The translations under genes were made by a program, and so were the position numbers. Shown here piece by piece: positions 7,455-13,235 of a stretch of DNA of 15,050 nucleotides. A model generated the notes under the pieces. It made no database searches and was not told the origin of the DNA. It was given only the letters and a program-made list of their open reading frames with translations. Every line of letters starts with the position of its first letter. Positions within the stretch are counted from its first letter, which is position 1. The stretch covers positions 1 through 15,050 of the forward strand of contig JBPCLB010000055.1 in the NCBI GenBank assembly GCA_051003695.1, written 5' to 3'. This DNA comes from Gaiella sp051003695 (GTDB taxonomy: Bacteria; Actinomycetota; Thermoleophilia; Gaiellales; Gaiellaceae).

Positions 7455-7487
7455 TGCCCCCTCGCGCTGCGCGGGCGGAAGGACACC

Positions 7488-10046
7488 TTAGCGACGACGG
7501 CTGCGTGGCTTGGCAGGGCCCTTCGCGCGCCGCTCGACGAGCAGCTCGAGGGCCCGGTCGAGCGTCAACGTGTCGGGATCGTCGCCACGGCGGAGGCTCG
7601 CGTTCGTCTCGCCGTCGGTGACGTACGGCCCGAAGCGTCCGTCCTTGACGACGATCTGCTTGCCGCTCCCGGGGTCGTTCCCGAGCTCCTTGAGAGGCGG
7701 CTTCGCCGCCCCGCGCCCGCGTTGGGTCTTCGGCTGGGCGAGGACGGCGAGCGCCTCGTCGACCGTCAGGCTGAGAAGCTGCTCCTCGTGCTCGAGCGAC
7801 CGCGTCTCGGAGCCTTTCTTGACGAACGGCCCATAGCGGCCGTTTGCGACGACGATCTCCTCGCCGTCGGGCGCCTCGAGCGTGCGCGGCAGGGTCAGCA
7901 ACCGCAACGCCTCGTCGAGCCCGATCGTGTCGAGCGACATCGTCTTGAAGAGCGACCCGGTGCGCGGCTTGCCGCCGGTTCCCTCCGGTAAGACCTCGGT
8001 CACATAGGGGCCGTAGCGCCCCGCTTTTGCGACGATCGCGTGGCCCGACTCGGGGTCGGGGCCGAGCTCGCGGTCGCCCGAAGGCTGCGAGAGCAGCTCC
8101 TCGACGACCTCCGCGGTCAGCTCGTCCGGAGCGATCCCGTCCGGGACGCTAGCGCGGGTCTCGCCCCGCTGGACGTACGGCCCATACCGCCCGACCCGCA
8201 CCACGACCTCGGTCCCGGGAATCGGAATCGAGTTGATCTCACGTGCGTCGATCTCGTCGAGGTGGTCGGTGACGAGCGCATGCAACCCCGGTCCGTCGGC
8301 GCCGAAATAGAAGCGGCGCAACCACGCGACGCGATGCTCGTCTCCGGCGGCGATACGGTCGAGATCGTCTTCCATCCGCGCGGTGAAGTCGTAGTCGACG
8401 AGCTGCGCGAAATGCTCCTCCAGCAGCTGCGTGACTGCGAAGGCGAGGAACGTCGGAACGAGCGCCGTCCCTTTCTTGAAGACGTAGCCGCGGTCGAGGA
8501 TCGTGCCCATGATCGATGCGTACGTCGACGGCCGCCCGATCCCGCGATCTTCAAGCGCCTTGACGAGACTCGCCTCGGTGTAGCGGGCGGGGGGGCTCGT
8601 CTCGTGACCGTCGGGTGCAAGGGCGGTTGCCTCGAGCGTCTGACCGGCCTCGAGTTGGGGCAGGCGCCGCTCTTCCGTGTCGTCGACGGCAGGCTCGTCG
8701 CGCCCTTCCTCGTACGCCTTGAGGAACCCCGGGAACGTGATCACGGTGCCGGAGGTGCCGAATTCCGCGTCGTCGCCCTCGGCTGTCTGCGCGCCCAGGC
8801 GGATCGAGACGGTGCGACCCGAAGCGTCCTTCATCTGCGAGGCGATCGTCCGCTTCCAGACGAGATCGTAGAGGGCGAGCTCGTCGCGGGAGAGCTGACG
8901 CTCGACCTGCTTCGGTGTTCGGAACGAGTCACCCGCGGGCCGGGTCGCCTCGTGGGCCTCCTGTGCGTTCTTCACCTTGCGCTCGTAGCGCCGCGGCTCG
9001 GCCGGCACGGTGTCCGCGCCGTAGAGCTCCGCCGCCTGGGCGCGCGCCGCCGTGATCGCCAGCTCGGACAGCGTCGTCGAGTCGGTGCGCATGTAGGTGA
9101 TGAAGCCGTTCTCGTAGAGCCGCTGGGCGAGGCGCATCGTCGTCTGGGAGGAGAACCGCAGCTTCCGGCTCGCCTCCTGCTGCAGGGTCGAGGTCATGAA
9201 CGGCGGCGCCGGTCGACGGGTGTACGGCTTCTCGTCGACCGAGCGCACGGCGAACGGCCTGCCCTCGAGCCGCTGCGCGAGCGTCGTCGCGCGCTGCTCG
9301 TCGAGGACGACCACCTCGTCGCGTGCAACGCCGTCCGAGCCGAAGTCGCGTCCTTGCGCGACGCGCGCACCGTCGAGCGCCACGAGACGCGCCTCGAAGG
9401 CGCCCGGGTCGAAGGTGCCGACGACGTCCCAATAGCTCGCCGCGACGAAGCGCATGCGTTCCCGCTCGCGCTCGACCACGAGACGCGTGGCGACCGACTG
9501 CACACGCCCTGCCGAAAGCCCCTGAGTGACCTTCTTCCACAGCACCGGTGAGACCTCGTAGCCGTACAGGCGGTCGAGGATCCGGCGCGTCTCCTGTGCG
9601 TCGACGAGTCGGACGTCGATCTCGCGCGTCTCGCCGAGCGCTCGCTGGATCGCGTCTGCGGTGATCTCGTGGAAGACCATGCGCCGCACCGGGACGCCTT
9701 TCTTCGGCCGCAGCACCTCGTGCAGATGCCACGCGATCGCCTCTCCCTCCCGATCCTCGTCGGTCGCGAGCAGGAGCTCGTCCGCGCCGGCGAGCTTCTT
9801 GCGCAGATCGCTGACGACGCGTTTCTTGTCGGGATCAACGACGTAATACGGCTCGAATTCGTCATCGACGGCGACTCCGAGCGTGCCGTAGCGGGCCCGC
9901 TCCTCCTTCGGGATGTCCGAGGCGCGGTTCGGAAGGTCGCGGATGTGGCCGATGCTCGACTCGACCATGAACTCGTCGCCGAGGTAGCCGGCGATCGTTC
10001 TCGCCTTGGCCGGTGACTCGACGATCACGAGGCGACGTCCACTCAC
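7488..10046 (-). CDS. topA: DNA topoisomerase I (type IA)
   Basis: This enzyme relaxes negatively supercoiled DNA by transient single-strand cleavage. The 852 residues match actinobacterial-type TopA. The TOPRIM domain starts at once (RLVIVESPAKARTI, E10) and carries the metal triad in ATDEDREGEAIAWH (D96, D98, E100). The active-site tyrosine is Y318 in FITYMRTDST. VTQGLSAGRVQSVATRLVVERE (173-194) is the conserved strand-binding segment. The C-terminal part lacks zinc-finger cysteines and has four GRYGPYV-type repeats beginning at about 619, 676, 736 and 803, plus a basic tail AKPRSRRR. The GTG start at 10044-10046 is the first start after an in-frame TAA; AAGGAG lies upstream but at a long spacing of about 15 bases. 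The plus-strand acyltransferase gene is divergent. The gene is expected to be essential. Confidence 0.98.
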   Translation of the reverse strand: MSGRRLVIVESPAKARTIAGYLGDEFMVESSIGHIRDLPNRASDIPKEERARYGTLGVAVDDEFEPYYVVDPDKKRVVSDLRKKLAGADELLLATDEDREGEAIAWHLHEVLRPKKGVPVRRMVFHEITADAIQRALGETREIDVRLVDAQETRRILDRLYGYEVSPVLWKKVTQGLSAGRVQSVATRLVVERERERMRFVAASYWDVVGTFDPGAFEARLVALDGARVAQGRDFGSDGVARDEVVVLDEQRATTLAQRLEGRPFAVRSVDEKPYTRRPAPPFMTSTLQQEASRKLRFSSQTTMRLAQRLYENGFITYMRTDSTTLSELAITAARAQAAELYGADTVPAEPRRYERKVKNAQEAHEATRPAGDSFRTPKQVERQLSRDELALYDLVWKRTIASQMKDASGRTVSIRLGAQTAEGDDAEFGTSGTVITFPGFLKAYEEGRDEPAVDDTEERRLPQLEAGQTLEATALAPDGHETSPPARYTEASLVKALEDRGIGRPSTYASIMGTILDRGYVFKKGTALVPTFLAFAVTQLLEEHFAQLVDYDFTARMEDDLDRIAAGDEHRVAWLRRFYFGADGPGLHALVTDHLDEIDAREINSIPIPGTEVVVRVGRYGPYVQRGETRASVPDGIAPDELTAEVVEELLSQPSGDRELGPDPESGHAIVAKAGRYGPYVTEVLPEGTGGKPRTGSLFKTMSLDTIGLDEALRLLTLPRTLEAPDGEEIVVANGRYGPFVKKGSETRSLEHEEQLLSLTVDEALAVLAQPKTQRGRGAAKPPLKELGNDPGSGKQIVVKDGRFGPYVTDGETNASLRRGDDPDTLTLDRALELLVERRAKGPAKPRSRRR
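7491..8198 (-). repeat. Four tandem topoisomerase C-terminal repeats within topA
   Basis: The last ~235 codons of topA encode four copies of a 57-67 residue unit, each opening with a glycine-arginine-aromatic core: GRYGPYV, GRYGPYV, GRYGPFV, GRFGPYV. Each is followed by an acidic stretch and a leucine-rich helix such as LTVDEALAVL. In related enzymes such repeats replace zinc ribbons and bind single-stranded DNA. They are protein-level repeats; the DNA has diverged. Confidence 0.85.
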
Positions 10047-10083
10047 GATGCCCGGTTGTTACTCCTTCTTGCTCGACTTCCTG

Positions 10084-10098
10084 CCGGCTTCGGGCCGG
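10084..10098. other. Hairpin in the divergent topA/acyltransferase gap
   Basis: CCGGC and GCCGG pair around TTCGG in the ~112-base gap between the divergent topA and acyltransferase starts. It would lie in the leader of whichever transcript covers it. A plus-strand TACAGT at 10114-10119 could be a -10 box but no -35 matches. Weak evidence. Confidence 0.25.
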
Positions 10099-10158
10099 AT
10101 GCGCGCGTCACCATACAGTCGGCGTCGCAGCGTGCCCGTGGCGATACTGGACGGCGTC

Positions 10159-10785
10159 ATGCCACCCTCCCATCGGCCGAGCTTTCCGTACTTCCTCGTC
10201 GGGGCCGTCAGCGTGCCTGTCCTGAGGCTGTTCTTCCGGTCGTCGAGCAGAGGCCGCGAGCACGTTCCGGCCGGTGGTTGCGTGCTCGCCTCGAACCACT
10301 GGTCGAACCTCGATCCCTGGCCGCTGGGAGTGCCGCTCTTCCCGCGTCGCTACCTCCGGTTCATGGCGAAATCGGAGCTCTACTGGTTCCCGCTCGGGCT
10401 TTTTCTCACGGCCTGCGGCGCCTTTCCCGTGCGTCGGGGAGAGCGAGACACGGTGGCGATCGAGCGGGCCGTCCAGCTGTGCCTGGAGGGCCACATCGTG
10501 GTGATGTTCCCCGAGGGAACACGCCGGCAGAAGGGCATGCGCAAGCGGCGCGAGGCCAGGTGGCGCTCGGGTGCCGCGCGGATCGCGCTCGAAGCGGGGG
10601 TGCCGCTCGTCCCGGCGGCTGTGGCCGGCACGCAACATCTCCGCCGGCTCGCACGCATGAAGGTCGCGTACGGGCGTCCGCTGGATCTCACGGATCTCGT
10701 GGGACTGCCGCTGGAGGAGGCCGCTGCGACGGCGACCGAGCGGTTGCGGGTCGAGGTCGAGGCGCTCGAGGCGTTGCTCGAGTGA
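10159..10785 (+). CDS. 1-acyl-glycerol-3-phosphate acyltransferase-type (PlsC family) protein
   Basis: This is a membrane-associated acyltransferase that probably adds a fatty acyl chain to a lysophospholipid or related lipid acceptor. From the ATG at 10159 it has 208 residues, typical of short PlsC enzymes. Visible motifs are the catalytic HX4D block in ASNHWSNLDPW (H47, D52), motif II around FPVRRG (89-94), motif III FPEGTR (117-122) and motif IV VPLVPAAVAG (149-158). An N-terminal hydrophobic stretch (11-27) fits membrane contact. An upstream GTG at 10006 would add 51 residues overlapping topA, so the ATG is preferred although its ribosome binding site is weak. After FPEGTR comes a strongly basic insert RRQKGMRKRREARWR. 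The stop overlaps the next gene's start by four bases (GTGA), so it is cotranscribed with the exonuclease gene. The exact substrate is unknown. Confidence 0.9.
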   Translation: MPPSHRPSFPYFLVGAVSVPVLRLFFRSSSRGREHVPAGGCVLASNHWSNLDPWPLGVPLFPRRYLRFMAKSELYWFPLGLFLTACGAFPVRRGERDTVAIERAVQLCLEGHIVVMFPEGTRRQKGMRKRREARWRSGAARIALEAGVPLVPAAVAGTQHLRRLARMKVAYGRPLDLTDLVGLPLEEAAATATERLRVEVEALEALLE

Positions 10786-11609
10786 GCCGTCCGCTGCTCG
10801 TAGTCGACGGCGACTCGTTCGCGCATCGCGCGTTCCACGCGCTGCCCCGGTCGATGCGCAGGGAGAACGGCCGGCCCGGCAATCTGCTCACGGGTCTCAC
10901 GCAGATGCTCCTGCGGCTCTGGCAGGCGGAGCGGCCTCGGGCGGTCGTCGTCGGCTGGGATACCCTCTTCGTACCGACGTACCGCACGGAGCTTCATCCC
11001 GGCTACCAGGCCGGGCGGGTGTTCGATCCCGAGCTCGTCGAGCAGCTCGACCTCGCCCCGGCGTTGCTCGAGGCGGGCGGGATCGCGTGCGTCAAGCGCG
11101 AGGGGTTCGAGGCCGACGACGCGCTCGCAGCCGCAGTCGCCTTCGAGCGGGGGCACGGCGGCGCGACGCTCGTCGCGACCTCCGATCGGGATGCGTTCCA
11201 GCTCGCGGCGGACGACGTGACGATCCTTCAGCCGCGCCGCGGTGTGAGCGAGCTCGACCGGGTTGGTCCGGCCGAGGTGCGCCAGCGCTACGGCGTCGAG
11301 CCGTCCCAGGTGCCCGACTTCATCGCGCTTCGCGGCGATCCCTCCGACAAGATCCCCGGCGCTCGCGGCGTCGGTGCAAAGACAGCAGCCTCGCTGCTCG
11401 CCGAGTACGGGACGCTCGAGGCGCTGCTGGAGGCGGGGCGCTTCGCCGCGGAAGCAGACGCGTTGCGGCGCTATCGGCAGATCGCGACGCTCGATCCGTC
11501 GATCCCGCTGCCTTCGCTCGACGATCGTGAGCCGGACTGGCGGGCGTGCGCGGCGGCTGCTCGCGAGCTCGGGCTCGCAGGGCTCGCGACCAGGCTCGAG
11601 GAGGCGTAG
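10782..11609 (+). CDS. Stand-alone 5'-3' exonuclease / flap endonuclease (Pol I N-domain family)
   Basis: This metal-dependent nuclease likely removes 5' flaps or RNA primers from DNA. It has 275 residues, equal to the 5' nuclease domain of DNA polymerase I without any polymerase part. Acidic metal ligands are visible in VVDGDSF (D9, D11), EGFEADDALAA (E110, D112, D113), TSDRDAFQL (D135, D137) and RGDPSDKIPG (D186, D189). The helix-hairpin-helix DNA-binding element GVGAKTAASLLAEYG spans 196-210. The GTG start at 10782 is fixed by the four-base GTGA overlap with the upstream acyltransferase stop and by the match of its N-terminus to the family. It may back up the Pol I nuclease domain or act in Okazaki fragment processing or repair; the role is inferred from family. 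The link to lipid synthesis in the same operon has no evident logic. Confidence 0.92.
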   Translation: MSRPLLVVDGDSFAHRAFHALPRSMRRENGRPGNLLTGLTQMLLRLWQAERPRAVVVGWDTLFVPTYRTELHPGYQAGRVFDPELVEQLDLAPALLEAGGIACVKREGFEADDALAAAVAFERGHGGATLVATSDRDAFQLAADDVTILQPRRGVSELDRVGPAEVRQRYGVEPSQVPDFIALRGDPSDKIPGARGVGAKTAASLLAEYGTLEALLEAGRFAAEADALRRYRQIATLDPSIPLPSLDDREPDWRACAAAARELGLAGLATRLEEA

Positions 11610-11614
11610 AAATC
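11600..11614 (+). promoter_or_regulatory. Ribosome binding site and probable ATC start of the deacetylase-like gene
   Basis: GGAGG at 11600-11604 is followed after seven bases by ATC at 11612-11614, an ideal spacing for initiation. No ATG, GTG or TTG lies in frame here. The frame's family homology begins two codons later (ELVSHPSF). Initiation at ATC is therefore suspected, or a base change from a normal start. Confidence 0.45.
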
Positions 11615-12481
11615 GAGCTCGTCTCGCATCCCTCCTTCCGGCACCTCCACCCGACCGCCCATTGTCAGCACCCAGAGCGCGAGGAGCGCCTCGCCGTCTT
11701 GCTCGATGTGCTGGGGCCGACGCGCGAGGGTCGGCCGGCCGACCGAGCCGCGCTCGAGCGGGTTCACGACCCCGACTACATCGAGGTCGTGGCGACACTC
11801 GACGCCGAACGACAGCTCGACGCCGACACACTCGCAGGCCCAACCTCATGGGAAGCTGCGCTGCTCGCGGCCGGCTGTGCGATGGAAGCGGTCGAAGTCG
11901 GCGGCTTCGCGCTCGTCCGTCCGCCGGGCCACCATGCGATGCCCTCGCACGGGATGGGCTTCTGCCTCTTCGGCAATGTCGCGATTGCGGCACGTCACGC
12001 GCAGGACTCGCTCGGGTTCGGGCGGGTTGCGATCCTCGACTGGGACGTCCACCACGGGAACGGGACGGAGGCGATCTTCCGCGGCGACGACTCCGTGCTC
12101 TTCGTCTCGCTGCACCAGTGGCCGTTCTACCCAGGCACGGGCGGACCGGGGACGAGCGACGGGACCACCAGGAACGTGCCGCTCGCGGCAGGCTCAGGCG
12201 ACTCGGAGTACCTCGGCGCCTTTGACGAGCACGTCGAGCCGGCGATCCGCGCGTTCGAGCCGGAGCTGCTGCTCGTCTCGGCCGGTTTCGACGCGCACGT
12301 CGACGACCCGCTCGGTGGAATGGCCGTCAGCGACCAAGGCTTCCACGAGCTCGCCCGGCGTGCCGCGCAGCTCGCGCCGCGCGTCGCCGCCGTGCTCGAG
12401 GGCGGCTACAACCTCGAGACGCTGCCGCGCCTCGTCGAGGCCGCGCGCGCCGGCTTCGAGGCAGCCGTAGAGCGTCAATAG
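11612..12481 (+). CDS. Histone-deacetylase-superfamily amidohydrolase (AcuC/HDAC-like)
   Basis: This zinc-dependent deacetylase-fold enzyme removes acetyl or similar acyl groups from protein lysines, polyamines or small molecules. All catalytic elements are present: HPEREERL near the N-terminus, the tandem histidines in RPPGHHAMPSHGMGFCLFGN, the zinc ligands in ILDWDVHHGNGTEAIF and VSAGFDAHVDDPLGG, and the tyrosine motif LEGGYN. Length from 11612 is 289 residues, close to the bacterial family's usual ~300-370. No standard start codon is near the homology start. A GTG at 11546 would give 311 residues but would overlap the exonuclease gene by 64 bases and add an arginine-rich tail. The ATC at 11612, seven bases after GGAGG, fits better. 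It follows the exonuclease stop by two bases, so the three plus-strand genes likely form one transcript. The enzyme call is strong; the substrate is unknown and the start unsettled. Confidence 0.9.
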   Translation: MELVSHPSFRHLHPTAHCQHPEREERLAVLLDVLGPTREGRPADRAALERVHDPDYIEVVATLDAERQLDADTLAGPTSWEAALLAAGCAMEAVEVGGFALVRPPGHHAMPSHGMGFCLFGNVAIAARHAQDSLGFGRVAILDWDVHHGNGTEAIFRGDDSVLFVSLHQWPFYPGTGGPGTSDGTTRNVPLAAGSGDSEYLGAFDEHVEPAIRAFEPELLLVSAGFDAHVDDPLGGMAVSDQGFHELARRAAQLAPRVAAVLEGGYNLETLPRLVEAARAGFEAAVERQ

Positions 12482-12493
12482 GCATGCCTTGCT

Positions 12494-12555
12494 CTGAGCC
12501 GAGGCACGTCGGCGTCGTCGTCCGCATTGGGAGAGGCCTTTGCTCGCCGGCTCAG
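12494..12555. other. Inverted repeat between convergent genes
   Basis: CTGAGCCG (12494-12501) and CGGCTCAG (12548-12555) are perfect 8-base reverse complements separated by 46 bases, spanning the convergent gap and the regulator stop codon. It may be a bidirectional end-of-transcript structure. It competes with the tighter stem at 12543-12572. Confidence 0.3.
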
Positions 12556-12572
12556 CCGCGCGTACCGGCGAG
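12543..12572. terminator. Possible end-of-transcript stem-loop between convergent genes
   Basis: CTCGCCGG and CCGGCGAG pair perfectly over 8 bases with a 14-base loop that contains the response-regulator stop codon. It lies where the deacetylase operon (plus) and the regulator (minus) converge. Neither strand has a T-run after it, so termination is plausible but not shown. Confidence 0.35.
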
Positions 12573-13193
12573 ACGCTCGAGTGCCTCGCGGCGTGACGAG
12601 ACGCCGAGCTTGCGCAGCAGGCTCTTCACGTGCGAGCGAACGGTGTGCTCCGAGATGAAGAGGCGGGTCGCGATCTCGTCTGTAGCGAGGTGCTCGTCGA
12701 GCAGGAGCAGCACCTCGACCTCGCGCGCCGAAAGAAGATGTGCGATGTCTTCCGGCACGCCGCCCATCCGGCCGCCTTCGCGGACACGCTCGAGGAGGCT
12801 GCGTGCGACTGCACCCGAGAGTGCGGCCTCGCCGCCGGCGACACCGCGCAGGAACGCGGCGATGCGCTCGGGCGGCTCGCTCTTGAGCAGGTAGCCGGCG
12901 GCGCCGCCGCGGATCGCTGCGAGCAGGTTCTCCTCGGTGCCGGACGCGGTCAGCACGACGACCTCGGCCCCGGGCGCCGCTTCGCGAATGTGCGGCAACG
13001 CCGTCAGCCCGTCCATCCCGGGCATCGTCAGGTCGAGCAGGACGAGCTCCGGCTGGGTCTCGCGTGCTTGCTCGATCGCCTCCTCACCGTCGCTTGCCTG
13101 GCCGACGACGTCGAAACCGTGCTGCTCCAGGAGCGATGAGAGTGCCTCCCGCGTCAGGGGATGATCGTCGACGACGAGGATGCGCTCCGTCAT
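12552..13193 (-). CDS. NarL/LuxR-family two-component response regulator
   Basis: This cytoplasmic transcription regulator is activated by phosphorylation. It has 213 residues. The receiver domain (3-118) has the acidic pair D9/D10 in VVDDHPLTREAL, the phosphoacceptor D54 in LVLLDLTMPGMDG, T82 in VVVLTASG and K104 in GYLLKSEPP. The LuxR/GerE DNA-binding domain (about 153-210) reads LLSAREVEVLLLLDEHLATDEIATRLFISEHTVRSHVKSLLRKLGVSSR. The ATG at 13191-13193 is preceded by AAGGG with four bases' spacing. The open frame continues upstream only as antisense of the kinase gene. Its likely partner is the divergent histidine kinase starting 42 bases away. Targets are unknown, but inverted repeats in the shared gap suggest self-regulation. 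Confidence 0.95.
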   Translation of the reverse strand: MTERILVVDDHPLTREALSSLLEQHGFDVVGQASDGEEAIEQARETQPELVLLDLTMPGMDGLTALPHIREAAPGAEVVVLTASGTEENLLAAIRGGAAGYLLKSEPPERIAAFLRGVAGGEAALSGAVARSLLERVREGGRMGGVPEDIAHLLSAREVEVLLLLDEHLATDEIATRLFISEHTVRSHVKSLLRKLGVSSRREALERLAGTRG

Positions 13194-13202
13194 AGCGCCC
13201 TT

Positions 13203-13226
13203 ATCGGCAGGAGGTGCGATGCCGAT
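13203..13226. promoter_or_regulatory. Inverted repeat ATCGGC-N12-GCCGAT in the divergent regulator/kinase gap
   Basis: A perfect 6-base inverted repeat spaced by 12 bases lies inside the 42-base gap between the two divergent start codons. NarL-type regulators often bind spaced inverted half-sites. Its half-site recurs in the palindrome at 13252-13265. An operator for the neighbouring regulator is a reasonable inference, not shown. Confidence 0.4.
13209..13221 (+). promoter_or_regulatory. Strong Shine-Dalgarno with an out-of-frame ATG before the kinase
   Basis: AGGAGG at 13209-13214 is followed after four bases by ATG at 13219, the best initiation signal on the plus strand here. That ATG is in a different frame from the kinase, whose own ATG at 13236 lies 21 bases after AGGAGG and has no good site of its own. 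Either an indel separates this signal from the kinase frame or the match is accidental. Confidence 0.35.
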
Positions 13227-13235
13227 GAGTCCGGT

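Noticed and set aside
7295..7486. 63-codon minus-strand frame between topA and the sigma gene
   Set aside because: Begins two bases after the topA stop but has no ribosome binding site, and its span includes both inverted repeats; composition is not convincing.
8040..9551. 503-codon plus-strand frame opposite topA
   Set aside because: topA is unambiguous with all catalytic residues; the antisense frame is a codon-bias artefact.
10056..10781. Upstream extension of the exonuclease frame
   Set aside because: Overlaps the acyltransferase gene in another frame; family homology starts at the GTG at 10782, which has the typical GTGA coupling.
10380..11993. 537-codon minus-strand frame across the acyltransferase, exonuclease and deacetylase genes
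   Set aside because: Antisense to three genes with intact motifs; arginine-rich translation without domains.
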